Positions 42,192-52,100 of a stretch of DNA of 64,000 nt are shown here, piece by piece (the first letter of the stretch is position 1; every line of letters starts with the position of its first letter). A program made the translations under genes and the position numbers. The notes beneath the pieces were generated by a model, which did no database searches, was not told where the DNA came from, and saw nothing but the letters and a program-made list of their open reading frames with translations. Source of the DNA: Frigididesulfovibrio sp031551885 (lineage in GTDB: Bacteria > Desulfobacterota > Desulfovibrionia > Desulfovibrionales > Desulfovibrionaceae); NCBI GenBank assembly GCA_031551885.1, contig JAVBMX010000025.1:10817-74816 (forward strand), given 5' to 3'.

Positions 42192-42299
42192 AAGGGGCTT
42201 TCCTGAAAAGTACTTTTAAACATTGACTGTTCCAAAAGGCATAAGCTGCGCGTCGGGCGCGGGCGGTTGTAATCCGGTTCCATCATCAGGCAGGCCGTT

Positions 42300-43439
42300 A
42301 TGAGCATTTCTTTCATACCCATTGCGAAACCGGACACAGGCGCGGAAGAGCTTGAAGCCGTGGGGCGCCCTTTGGCTTCAGGCTGGCTCACCCAAGGACC
42401 GGAAACCGCCGCCTTTGAGCGCGAGTTCGCCACGCTGCACCAGGTGCGCCACGCCATAGCGGTTTCCAACTGCACCGTGGGGCTGCATCTCATGCTGGCC
42501 GCTCTCGGCCTCGGCCCCGGTGACGAGGTGCTGGTGCCTTCCTTTACCTGGGTGGCCACGGCCAATGCCGTGGAGTACCTTGGCGCGCGGCCGGTACTTA
42601 CGGACGTGGATCCCGCGACCTTTCTCATGGATATGCAAGACGCCGCCCGTAAAGTCACGGCACGCACCAAAGCGGTTATTCCGGTACATCTTTTCGGCCT
42701 GTGCGCGGATATGGCCGCCCTGGAGCGGGCCTGCCCGGGCATTCCCGTTTTGGGTGACGCGGCCTGCGCCGTGGCCGGGGCTTCTCCCTCGGGCATGGCC
42801 GGGGGGCTTGGACTGGCCGCGGCTTTTTCCTTCCATCCGCGCAAGATGGTCACCACGGGCGAGGGCGGCATGGTCACCACCAACGACAACGCGTTGGCCG
42901 AACGCATGCGCCTTTTGCGCAACCACGGCGCGGCCGTTTCCGAAGAGGAACGCCATCACGGCCCGCAGCCCTGGCTGTTGCCCGCTTTCGAGGTTCTCGG
43001 CTACAACTATCGCCTTACGGATATTCAGAGCGCCGTCGGCCGGGCGCAGCTCGCCAAGCTGCCGCGCTTTCTGGCGGAACGGCGGGAGCTGGCCGCCAGG
43101 TACCGCGAAGGGCTTTCGCGTCTTTCCTGGCTCGCGCTCCCCGTTGAACCCGAAGGATATACGCACGGATGGCAGGCCTACGTGTGCACGGTGGATGAAG
43201 CAAGAGCCCCTCGCCCCCGCAACGAGTTGATGCGGCGTTTGCACGAGCGGGGCATTGCCACGCGCCCCGGCACGCACGCGGTGCACCTGCTTGGGCTGTA
43301 CCGGAAGAAATACGGCATCGCGCCCGGCGACTTTCCGGGAGCGCTCGCGGCGGATGCGACAAGTTTGGCGCTCCCTTTTTTCAACGGGATGACGCGAGAA
43401 ATGCAGGACACGGTAATCGCGGCCCTTGCCGCGATGTGA
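42300..43439 (+). CDS. DegT/DnrJ/EryC1-type sugar aminotransferase
   Basis: The 379-residue PLP enzyme transfers an amino group to a keto-sugar nucleotide. Motifs: SGWLTQGPETAAFE, AVSNCTVGLHLMLAALGLGPGDEVLVPSFTW, VIPVHLFG, GDAACAVAGA, the PLP Lys in FSFHPRKMVTTGEGGMVTT and GYNYRLTDIQSAVGRAQL. All catalytic residues are present. No 4,6-dehydratase is beside it, so the ketosugar must come from another locus or from elsewhere in this cluster. It differs from the second DegT gene at 46797. Confidence 0.85.
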   Translation: MSISFIPIAKPDTGAEELEAVGRPLASGWLTQGPETAAFEREFATLHQVRHAIAVSNCTVGLHLMLAALGLGPGDEVLVPSFTWVATANAVEYLGARPVLTDVDPATFLMDMQDAARKVTARTKAVIPVHLFGLCADMAALERACPGIPVLGDAACAVAGASPSGMAGGLGLAAAFSFHPRKMVTTGEGGMVTTNDNALAERMRLLRNHGAAVSEEERHHGPQPWLLPAFEVLGYNYRLTDIQSAVGRAQLAKLPRFLAERRELAARYREGLSRLSWLALPVEPEGYTHGWQAYVCTVDEARAPRPRNELMRRLHERGIATRPGTHAVHLLGLYRKKYGIAPGDFPGALAADATSLALPFFNGMTREMQDTVIAALAAM

Positions 43440-43458
43440 GCGCGCCGGAGAAAAACGC

Positions 43459-44928
43459 ATGAAAATTTGTTACATAGGCAACACCTGCAATAATTCCTTC
43501 CACCATGTAAGGACCATGCGCGCCAGGGGTCATGATGCGGTGCTGTATTACGAAACAGGGCTGCACCCGCAGACGTTTCCGGAGTGGGAGGACCCGAGTA
43601 TCGCCGAGAACAGGCCGAAATGGCTCCGGCCGTTTTCCTATAATTATTCCGCCCCGGAGGCTTGGCAGGGGGCGCCTCCCGCTCTTATGGAGGAATTTTC
43701 CGAGTTCGACGTCATCCATGCGGAAGATCGCGCGCTCATTTGGGCGTCGAAGACGGGAAAACCTTACGGCTGGTATCCCTACGGATACGACATGCTCCAT
43801 TATTCCTTCGCCGGTTATGGGTTTGAGCAACACCTTTTGAAATACGGTCAGCCGCTCGCTCCCTGGTATGTCACCGCCCCTATTCGCTTTCGCCGTGCTG
43901 TGGCCGGGGCCGCATTCATCAATAATCCGCTGTGGATGCCCTCGCACTCCGCCACGCACCGATTACTGCAAAAACTTACCCTCCCGGAGCGGATTCGCGC
44001 CATACCGGTGTCTGTGGACACAGAGCTGTTTTCACCGGGCGAAGGGCCCGGCATGAGCGCCTTGCTCCGGGAATTCGGCATTGACGCCCCGCAGCCGCAA
44101 AGCCTTACGCTGTTTCTGCCCACAAGAATTATATTCGCCGAGGGGAGCGGCTATAATTACGGTTCGGATCGGCTGCTGCGGCTGCTGAGAAAATTTGCCG
44201 ATACCGGAAGGAAGTTCACGTTGATTGTGGTCTCCAAAGACAGTCCCGACGAACCGCTTTTTAAAGAGCTGGTTGGTCGGCTCGGCCTGCATGACCATGT
44301 CATATGGATCCCCATGCAGCAGCGGCACAACCTTGTAAATTGGTACAGGGCGTGCGATGTGGTGGCCAACGAGTTCGGCGACGGCGGTTTCGGGTCCATC
44401 GCCTATGAAGCGCTTTCATGCGGGGCCTGCCTTTTGACGTCATGGAAGGTGAAAGCGCATTCGGATCCCACGTTCTTTTTGCCGGAGTACGCTTCATGGC
44501 CTCCGCATCTTTCCGCCGATACGGATGAGGACGCGTTGGAAAATCTCATCAACTGCGCCGACGACCCGCATTTTCGCACGGAACGACAAATGCTTGGACG
44601 AGAATGGGTGCTGGCGAACATCTCCCCGAACATGACCGGAGAGAAATTCGAGCAGCTTTATACGGACGCCATAGCCAGACATCCGGTGACAATTCGAAAG
44701 CCGGTCTATGATCCGCCTTCGCCGCTTAGATTGCGAACCATAGGCCTGCACCTGGAAAGCAACAATCTGGCCGCCGCGTTTTCAGGTATTGGAAAGGCGC
44801 TGAATGATAATCCGGAAGATCCGCTTCTTTTGCGGATTGTCCTTCAGCTGTACAACGCGGTGGGTGGCCCGGACCTCGGCAATGCGCTGAGGTGCGAGCT
44901 GGATGAACTGGGAGTCGATCTTTTATAA
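43459..44928 (+). CDS. Glycosyltransferase, GT-B fold
   Basis: The 489-residue protein begins MKICYIGNTCNNSFHHVRTM and has a GT4-like C-terminal half: LFLPTRIIFAEGSGYNYGSDRLL, VVSKDSP, WIPMQQRHNLVNWYRACDVV and FGDGGFGSIAYEALSCGACLLTSW, the E-x7-E type donor site. A further helical tail (about residues 420-489) is TPR-like. It presumably adds one sugar of the surface glycan. ATG 43459 has GGAG 9 nt upstream. The gene starts 19 nt after the aminotransferase stop. Confidence 0.83.
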   Translation: MKICYIGNTCNNSFHHVRTMRARGHDAVLYYETGLHPQTFPEWEDPSIAENRPKWLRPFSYNYSAPEAWQGAPPALMEEFSEFDVIHAEDRALIWASKTGKPYGWYPYGYDMLHYSFAGYGFEQHLLKYGQPLAPWYVTAPIRFRRAVAGAAFINNPLWMPSHSATHRLLQKLTLPERIRAIPVSVDTELFSPGEGPGMSALLREFGIDAPQPQSLTLFLPTRIIFAEGSGYNYGSDRLLRLLRKFADTGRKFTLIVVSKDSPDEPLFKELVGRLGLHDHVIWIPMQQRHNLVNWYRACDVVANEFGDGGFGSIAYEALSCGACLLTSWKVKAHSDPTFFLPEYASWPPHLSADTDEDALENLINCADDPHFRTERQMLGREWVLANISPNMTGEKFEQLYTDAIARHPVTIRKPVYDPPSPLRLRTIGLHLESNNLAAAFSGIGKALNDNPEDPLLLRIVLQLYNAVGGPDLGNALRCELDELGVDLL

Positions 44929-44981
44929 AAGGGTAGACGGCGGCTTGTAGGTTGCCGCTGCATCAAAGCATGAGGAATCAT

Positions 44982-46175
44982 ATGAAGATAGGCATAGCCA
45001 TCTGGAGCATCACCTGCGGCAAGGGAGGGTCCGAAAGGGCCTGTTGCGCCCTTGCCAATCATCTGGTCACGCGCGGGCACCAAGTGGTGGTATTTTACAA
45101 TGATGCCGACGATGCGTTTCCTCCCTATCCGGCCTACCGGCTTCTCAAGGCGGTGCCCATGCACAACCTGCGCCTGGGTCTGGACGGGGGCATTACTGAG
45201 GCCCGGCGTATGATTATGGATGAAAACCTGGATGTGCTGCTGATTTTTTCCAGCGGCAGCGAGCTCGTCTGGTTCCCCCAGCTTCTTTACAATACCGGCA
45301 TTCCCGTCATTTACACCGAAAGAAGCGCGCCGCATATGGTGCGGAATCTGTACTGGAATCCCGTGGAACACTCGGCCTGCGTTTCCGCCATGGACCACGT
45401 GGTCCTTTTGATGCGCGGTTTTAAGGACGCCTATCCGGAATATATGCACCCGCGCATTTCGGTCATTCCCAACTCTGTGGCCATTCCCGACAGCGCGGCC
45501 TCTTCCGAGGGGCTCGAGAAGCGGCCCAAAACGCTGCTGACGGTGGCCCGATGTGTTGAATCAAAGCAGTTGCCCTTGCTGTTCACCGCGTTTGCCGGTA
45601 TTGCCGACGCCTTTCCCGATTGGCGGCTGAGGCATTGCGGCGGCGGCAGTGAGGAGCGGCAATACCGGTTTTTGGTGAAAGCGTTGGGAATAGCGGATCA
45701 AGTCGATTTTACCGGCATAGTGGAAGATATGGAGCCGGAATATGCCGCCGCCCAGCTTTTTTGCCTGCCTTCGCGCTTTGAAGGATGCAGCAACGCCATC
45801 TTAGAGGCTCAAGCCGCCGGGCTGCCTTCGGTGGGGTTCGCGCAGGCGCCGGGCGTCAACGAGCTTATCGTCTCCGGCGAAAACGGTTTGCTCGCCCCCG
45901 AAATGACGGCTGAATCCCTGGCGCAGACACTGTTTTTGCTCATGTCCAAGCCGGGGCTGCGCAAAACCATGGGGGAAAAGGCGCGGCAGGGCGCCGTGCG
46001 CTTCGCTCCTGAAATCATTTTTGGCGAATGGGAATCTCTCGTGGAAGATCTGGCGAAATGCAAGAGAAAAACCCGTTTGATGGGTGAATTGCCCGCAACG
46101 CCGGAAGCAAAAGCGCAGGCGGTACTGCAAACCATCCTTCTGCGGTCCAACGTGATTTCGCCTTTTGAAGAATAG
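44982..46175 (+). CDS. Glycosyltransferase, GT4 family
   Basis: The 397-residue GT-B enzyme has KIGIAIWSITCGKGGSERAC at the N-terminus (nucleotide-sugar glycine loop of GT4), HPRISVIPNSV, TLLTVARCVESKQLPLL and the donor-site motif FCLPSRFEGCSNAILEAQAAGLPSVGF with the E-x7-E pair. Typical of glycosyltransferases building O-antigen or capsule. The last gene of the plus-strand arm; ends at 46175, followed by a repeat fragment and the convergent arm. Confidence 0.9.
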   Translation: MKIGIAIWSITCGKGGSERACCALANHLVTRGHQVVVFYNDADDAFPPYPAYRLLKAVPMHNLRLGLDGGITEARRMIMDENLDVLLIFSSGSELVWFPQLLYNTGIPVIYTERSAPHMVRNLYWNPVEHSACVSAMDHVVLLMRGFKDAYPEYMHPRISVIPNSVAIPDSAASSEGLEKRPKTLLTVARCVESKQLPLLFTAFAGIADAFPDWRLRHCGGGSEERQYRFLVKALGIADQVDFTGIVEDMEPEYAAAQLFCLPSRFEGCSNAILEAQAAGLPSVGFAQAPGVNELIVSGENGLLAPEMTAESLAQTLFLLMSKPGLRKTMGEKARQGAVRFAPEIIFGEWESLVEDLAKCKRKTRLMGELPATPEAKAQAVLQTILLRSNVISPFEE

Positions 46176-46225
46176 CCCTGCCGCCGGGGGCCCCGGAACA
46201 AAACAACGTTAAGGCGTTCCTCGTT

Positions 46226-46237
46226 AAAATGCTCTAG
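46226..46237 (-). repeat. Terminal fragment of the dispersed repeat at a stop codon
   Basis: On the minus strand CTAGAGCATTTT equals the left terminus of repeat copies 1 and 2. The TAG (46236-46234) is the stop codon of the acetyltransferase gene. The remainder of the element is missing. Confidence 0.55.
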
Positions 46238-46800
46238 CCTTTCCGGCAAAGACCCGCGCCTTGCCGTTCATAGACGAGAGCACAGGCGGGGCAAACAAAG
46301 TCCTTGTTGAGCTTTTCGCCGCATTCGCACACCCAGCCGCGAAGGCGCGCCGGGTTGCCGTACACCAGGCCGTGATCCGGCACCGGGCGCGTAACCACGG
46401 CCCCGGCTCCCACAAAGGCGAAACACCCGATGGTCACGCCGCACACTATGGTGCAGTTGGCCCCAAGGGTTGCCCCGCGCCGCACCAGTGTGGGTCGGGC
46501 CTCGTCCATACGCCTGATGTGCGCCCTGGGGTTGATGACGTTGGTAAAGACAACCGAGGGGCCGCAAAACACTCGGTCTTCAAGCGTTACTCCCTTGTAC
46601 AGGCTCACGTTGTTCTGAATTTTACACCCGTCGCCCACGCCGACGTCCGGCCCGGCGGCCACGTTCTGCCCCAAAACGCACCCCGCGCCGATACGTGTGC
46701 CTGAAAGGATATGGCAAAAATGCCATATCTTCGTGCCGTCGCCTATGATCACATCGTCGTCCACACACGACGATGGGTGGACAAAGTAGGCGGAACTCAT
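46234..46800 (-). CDS. WbpD-like sugar N-acetyltransferase
   Basis: The 188-residue left-handed beta-helix acyltransferase has hexapeptide repeats (VIIGDGTKIWHFCHILSGTRIGAGCVLGQNVAAGPDVGVGDGCKIQN in part), FTNVINPRA, and GATLGANCTIVCGVTIGCFAFVGAGAVV. WbpD and WlbB relatives acetylate the 3-amino group of UDP-2-acetamido-3-amino-glucuronic acid. A C-terminal zinc ribbon (CECGEKL and CPAC) is an added feature. It overlaps the aminotransferase gene by 4 nt, which matches the WbpE-WbpD pairing. Its TAG stop is embedded in a repeat end. Confidence 0.86.
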   Translation of the reverse strand: MSSAYFVHPSSCVDDDVIIGDGTKIWHFCHILSGTRIGAGCVLGQNVAAGPDVGVGDGCKIQNNVSLYKGVTLEDRVFCGPSVVFTNVINPRAHIRRMDEARPTLVRRGATLGANCTIVCGVTIGCFAFVGAGAVVTRPVPDHGLVYGNPARLRGWVCECGEKLNKDFVCPACALVYERQGAGLCRKG

Positions 46801-47978
46801 ACGCGCATGCCCTCCTGTACGGCCCTTGCCACGGCTCGGGTTTCCGCTTCGGTCATATACGGGTGGAAAGGCAGGGCCAGAACCCGTCGAGAGGCCTCAA
46901 GGGCCGAAGGCAGATCATTCGCCGCGTAGCCGAGATGCCGGAGCGCCTCCAGCATATGCAGCGGCTTGGGGTAATAAATGTTGACGGGTATACCCGCGCC
47001 TTTCAGACGCGCGACCAGAGCATCCCGCCGGCCGCCTTCCACCGAGATGCAATACTGCGCCCATACGCTGCTGCGTCCGTCCTGGGGGCCGGGAAAGTAT
47101 GGCGGCGTCACGCCGGGGATGGGGGACAGCAGTTCGTGATAAAGGCTTGCAAGCGCCTGCCTGAACGCAAGTTCCTCGGCGAAAATATCCAGCTTGGCCA
47201 GCAAAATGGCGGCTTGCAGGGTATCCATGCGGCCGTTGATGCCGATGCGCGTGTTGTCGTATTTGTCCGCGCCCTTGCCGTGAACGCGCAAGGAGCGCAA
47301 AATCTCCGCGAAGGCGTCGTCATCGGTGAACAGCGCGCCGCCGTCGCCGTAACAGCCCAAGGGCTTGGCCGGGAAAAAGCTTGTGGCCGAGGCCTGGCAG
47401 CCGAGGGCGCAGGTTTTTCGCCCGTTATGCTCCGCTCCGAAAGATTGGGCCGCGTCCTCCAAAACCATCAGACCGTGCCGCTCGGCCAGAGGCAGAATGT
47501 CGCCGTAGGGCGCGGGTAGGCCGAAAAGATCCACGGGTATGACCGCGCGGGGCTGCAACGCCCGCTCTCGCGCCTGGATCGGTAGAGGATGGAGGGAGGC
47601 ATCGCACGCCCGCACGGCTTTCACGGCCCGTTCCAGATCTTGCGGCCGCATGGTGAAGGTTGCCGGGTCGATATCCACCGGCACGGGCGTCGCGCCGAGC
47701 AGCGAGACCACTTCAGCCGTGGCGAAAAAGGTGAAGGCGGGCACGAAAACAGCGTCGCCTGGGCCTATCTTCCAGGCCATAAGCGCCATGAGCAGGGCAT
47801 CGGTGCCCGACGCGCAGCTTACGCAGTGCCGCGCGCCGGTGAAGGCGCAAAGACGCGCCTCCAGTTCTTCCACTTCAGGCCCCATGATGTAGGAACCGTG
47901 ATCGAGCACCGCCGCGATGCGGATGTCAATGGCGGCGCGGATGCGTTTTTGTTGTCTGCCGAGATCAATGAATTGCAT
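46797..47978 (-). CDS. WbpE-like 3-aminotransferase (DegT family)
   Basis: The 393-residue PLP enzyme has SYIMGPEVEELEARLCAFTGARHCVSCASGTDALLMAL in part, GDAVFVPAFTFFATAEVV, VLEDAAQSFGAEHNGRKTC, the PLP Lys in TSFFPAKPLGCYGDGGALF and GINGRMDTLQAAILLAKL. These are the WbpE/WlbC signatures, the enzyme that aminates UDP-3-keto-GlcNAcA. The ATG at 47978 is used; a TTG at 47996 overlapping the previous stop (TTGA) is possible. It lies between the WbpB-like dehydrogenase and the WbpD-like acetyltransferase. Confidence 0.9.
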   Translation of the reverse strand: MQFIDLGRQQKRIRAAIDIRIAAVLDHGSYIMGPEVEELEARLCAFTGARHCVSCASGTDALLMALMAWKIGPGDAVFVPAFTFFATAEVVSLLGATPVPVDIDPATFTMRPQDLERAVKAVRACDASLHPLPIQARERALQPRAVIPVDLFGLPAPYGDILPLAERHGLMVLEDAAQSFGAEHNGRKTCALGCQASATSFFPAKPLGCYGDGGALFTDDDAFAEILRSLRVHGKGADKYDNTRIGINGRMDTLQAAILLAKLDIFAEELAFRQALASLYHELLSPIPGVTPPYFPGPQDGRSSVWAQYCISVEGGRRDALVARLKGAGIPVNIYYPKPLHMLEALRHLGYAANDLPSALEASRRVLALPFHPYMTEAETRAVARAVQEGMRV

Positions 47979-47992
47979 AGGATTTCCGAGGA

Positions 47993-49045
47993 TCAATACT
48001 CCAAGGGCAGGGACACGGTTTTGCGGTCCCGGGCCGAAATATAGGCGGCGATGAGCACTTCAAGGGATTTCAGCCCCTCACGCCCATCGGTTTCCGGCTG
48101 GGTCTCGCCCCTGAAGGTGTCCACCACGTTTTTAAAGTACAGCGGATGTCCCACCCCGTATACCGAAGCCGTTTCATACCCGGCGGAGCCGATGGAGGCA
48201 TCATAATCCTTGGGCTCGGCGAAATCCCAGATCTGCACCTCGTTCACGGCCACACCGCCCAGGCGCGCGGTTCCGTTTTCGCCCAGAATGGTTATGGAAC
48301 CCTCCAGGTTCTTGGGCCAGGTGAGCATGGTCACGGCCATGGACCCGAGTGCCCCGCTGCGCCAGCGCACGTTGAGCACGCCGGTATCCTCGACCTCGAT
48401 GTCCCGGCCGAGGGTGCCGGTCATGGCCTGAACGTCGGCTATGGGGCCGATGAGCCATTCAAGCAGGTCCACGTAATGGCTTGCCTGGTTCATGAAGGCA
48501 CCGCCGTCCATCTCCCAGGTACCCCGCCATTTGGCCGAGTCGTAATAAGCCTGGGGGCGGGTCCAAAAGACGTTGAGGTGCGCCATATAAATTTTGCCGA
48601 AGCGTTTTTCATCCACGGCGCGTTTGAGAAGCTGCAACGTGGGGTTGCGGCGGTTCTGCTTGATGACGAAAAGGCGCACATTGTGCTCGTCGCAGGCTTT
48701 TACCATGGCCAGGCCGTCGTGCCAGCGGGTGGCCATGGGTTTTTCCGTCATCACGTGCACGCCGTGGCGTGCGGCCAGTATGGTCTGTTCCGCGTGCAGT
48801 CCCGAAGGCGTGCACAGCGAGACCAGATCGCAATCACCCGAGCGCAGCAGTTCCTCGTAATTTTTGTAACCCTTCACCCGATGGCGCGCGACATGCTCGG
48901 CGAGAATGTCCTGCCGGTTGTCGCAGACGGCGGCCAGCTCCATTGAATCCGCATGCGCGGCCAGGCCCTCGAAATGCCTTTGGGCGATGCGCCCGCAACC
49001 CACAACGGCCACGCGTATCTTTCCGGCGCGGATAATCGGCAGCAT
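47993..49045 (-). CDS. WbpB-like sugar dehydrogenase (Gfo/Idh/MocA)
   Basis: The 350-residue NAD-dependent protein has IRVAVVGCGRIAQRHFEGL (Rossmann loop), CTPSGLHAEQTILAARHGVHVMTEKPMA with the catalytic Lys, FVIKQNRRNP, VFWTRPQAYYDSAKWRGTWE and GGAFMNQASHYVDLLEWL. This set is characteristic of WbpB/WlbA, which oxidise C3 of UDP-N-acetylglucosaminuronic acid. GGAG precedes the ATG. With the next two genes it forms a B-E-D pathway unit; WbpA (UDP-GlcNAc 6-dehydrogenase) and WbpI (epimerase) are not in the window. Confidence 0.9.
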   Translation of the reverse strand: MLPIIRAGKIRVAVVGCGRIAQRHFEGLAAHADSMELAAVCDNRQDILAEHVARHRVKGYKNYEELLRSGDCDLVSLCTPSGLHAEQTILAARHGVHVMTEKPMATRWHDGLAMVKACDEHNVRLFVIKQNRRNPTLQLLKRAVDEKRFGKIYMAHLNVFWTRPQAYYDSAKWRGTWEMDGGAFMNQASHYVDLLEWLIGPIADVQAMTGTLGRDIEVEDTGVLNVRWRSGALGSMAVTMLTWPKNLEGSITILGENGTARLGGVAVNEVQIWDFAEPKDYDASIGSAGYETASVYGVGHPLYFKNVVDTFRGETQPETDGREGLKSLEVLIAAYISARDRKTVSLPLEY

Positions 49046-49105
49046 CGGTTCTCCTTTTTCAATGCAAGGCGGTATTTTTTGCGCCTCGGTATGCGGAAGG
49101 CCTTT

Positions 49106-52100
49106 CTATACGAAGATATTCGCTGCGGGCGTGTCATTTCCGGCGCGTATCTCTTCAAAAAGCCGGACATATTTTTGTCCCAGCTGATCCAGCGTGAAGT
49201 TTTCCACAACGATTTGCCGCGCTTTTTGCCCCATGGAACTGAGGACCTGAGGCGCGCGAAGCAGATCGGCGGCAAGCCGCGCCATATGCCGCGCGTCTTC
49301 GTGCTCCGCGAGCAGACCCGCGCCCTGGATGACGACATCGGCCATCCCGCCGCCGCCCTTGAAGGCGAGTATGGGCAGGCCGCGCTCGGCGGCTTCCAGG
49401 GCAACCTGGGGGAAGGAGTCTTCCCGCGAGGTGAGCAGGAAAAGGTCCCCAGGCCGCATGAGCAGGTGGGGCTTGGGGATATACCCGGCAAAGGAGATGC
49501 GCTCCTGGGCCGGATGTTTGCCCTTGGGGCGGTTTATCCATTCTTTCAGGGTGTCGTCCGGCGGGCCTGCCCAGACGGCCTGGAAATCCGTCACCCCGAG
49601 TTCGTACAAATGAACGCAGGCGTCATAAAACAGGTCCGTATCCTTGGTCCGGCCGAGAGTGCCGCATCCCCAGAGAACGGGGGGGGCTTGCCCCGTGTTC
49701 GCGTTTCGCAGCAATGTTTCGCGTCGTTTTGTGTCGAGCTGTGTGGCAACGTCCGTGATGCCGCCGTGGATGACGGTTATGGACTTTTCGGCGACACCCA
49801 TGCCTTTGAGCATATCGGCAATCGGAGAAGAGTCGGCCACGAATCTGCCGGTATATGCCTGCATGTCCCGGACGATTTGCGGATGTACAAAACGCTGTAT
49901 GGCCCCTTGAAGCTCCATGACGCGCGTGACGATGGGAACCTCAAGGCCCGCGAGGCCGGGGTAAGCCGGCGGGGCTATGGCGGTGTTGCCAAAAATGCAA
50001 TGGGGCTTGCCGCTCATGCGCCGGAGCAGGCGCGGGAGCACGCGTTCCACTTCGACGGAAGTCGGGCGAGGGCCAAGCGCGGCAAAAGCGTTTTCGTCGC
50101 GCACCACTTCCACGGGACAGAGTTGCTCGAATTCTTCGAGAAGTTCGCCGCCCAGCAGCGCCAGCACGCCCATCTCATAGTCGGTATGTTCGCGCAACCA
50201 ACGTATAAGCGGCAGCAACGAAGTGGGCGCCCCCGTCAGGAAGCGGTCGTGCGCGACAAACAATATCCTGAACGGTTCCTTGCCCTCACGTCGTACGGGA
50301 GACTCCACGTCCGGCAACGGTGCGGTCGGCAGCGGCGCTTCCGACTCTTCGGTCCAGTGCAGAGTCCAGCCTTCCATGCCGGCGCTCAGGAAAGGATGGC
50401 AGGGCTGGAGCTTTTTCTGCCGTCCGGCGTACAGGGCGGGCTCGTTGACGAATATACCGCTCTCCCACGGTTCGTCTTTTTCGGAATGCCGCGCCGCAGG
50501 GGTCACGGACGTGAGCAGAAATTCGGCAAAAGGCGTGACCACCGTCCGCAGCCCATTTTCGCCGAGACGCAGGCAGAAGTCTATGGCCGCCGCATTGCCC
50601 ATGGCGGGATCGAATCCCCGGCATTCCTCGAGAAGACGTTTGTGGGTGAAAAAACAATAGGGATCCGCCGAGGCCACAGTATGGGCCAGCCGTCCCCAGG
50701 AGAAATAGCCCAGAGCGCCTGCAGGAAGCCCACGGAAAAGAGAAAACAGCCGCCCGTCCGCGTCGATCATATGGCCGGCATGGTGTACGGTACCGTCGGC
50801 GGCGATAAGTTTGCCGCAGACAACACTTGTTTTGGGCCGCACCACGCGGGAGAGCATTTCCGCCAGCCAGTCCTGTGTCAAAGGTACAACGCCCTTTGCG
50901 AAAAAGCCGATAACGCTGCCGGCGGCAGCGGCTGTTGCAGCGTTGGCCCGTTCCGCGAAAGACAAATCGTGCGGCAAGGGCAGCAAGCGCACCTGCGCTT
51001 TGCCCGTTGCCCAGCGCTCCAGTTTTGAGCGCTGAAACGGCTCGGTTTCGGCGTCGTAGAGCAGGACGAGCTCCAGCTTGAGGTATCCGGCCTTTGCGAG
51101 AAATGTCTGCGTCAGGAAGGGGGCCAAAGGAGCGTCCATTCCCAGGTCCAGCACAAGCGAGACAAGGGGCGCCGGCTTCGGCAGGCTGTAACGCACCCTG
51201 GTGAACTGCGTCCCCGGCACGAGTTCCGAAGTTCCCGCGACTCCCAGGCGATCCAGGTGCTCCTGCAACGCCCGCAGGGCGTTGGTGAGCACCTGCGGTT
51301 TGGCGCCGATATCCGCGGCGGTGCTGCCGGAATGCGAACGCCAGTGGTACAGCACTTTGGGCACATGCACGAAGGATGATTCCGGCGCATTCTCCGTATA
51401 CCGGAAGAGCATGTCGTAATCCTGCGCGCCCTCGTACCCCAGGCGGAAGCCCCCGATGCCGCGCAGCCTTTCCGTCACATAGACGCCAAGGTGGTTCACG
51501 AAATTTTGGCCGTACAGCAGTTCAAAGTCCCACCGTTTTTTCATGAACGGGTAGAAAACGGCGCCGTCGTCCATGACCTTGTCTTCATCCGAATAGAAGA
51601 GCAGGCCGTCCGGATGGGCCGCTATGGCGGCGGCCATTTCCCGTAGGGCGTCGGGCGTGAGCAGGTCGTCCTGGTCCATGAGGGCGGCATATTCATGCCG
51701 GGCCATGGCAAGGGCCGTGTTGGTGGCGGCCGAGATATTGCCGTTTTCTTCGCGGAACTCCACGCGGATGCGTGGATCGCTCGCGGCGAGATCGCGCAGC
51801 AACGGGACGATGTCCGGGTCGGACGAGGCGTCGTCGGCCATGCACAATTCCCAGTGCGGCCACTCCTGACGCAAGAGTGAATCCACCGCCGCGCGCAAAT
51901 GCTCGGGCCGGGGGTTGCAGACGGGCATCAGCACCGAAAAGGCCACGGGAACTTCCGGGAGCGGAACCGACGCGTTCTCTTTTTGCGGCAGATATTGCAA
52001 TTCCCGCCACAGAGTATACGCCCAGCCCTCTAGGGGTGAAGCAAGCGTCCCTCTGGTAATTTCCCGCATCCGCCGCAAAAAAGGCAGGTAGCTGTCGAGC

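Noticed and set aside
48953..51028. Plus-strand 691-codon frame within the giant glycosyltransferase
   Set aside because: Opposite strand of a protein with clear GT2 and GT4 motifs; no domain in the plus frame.
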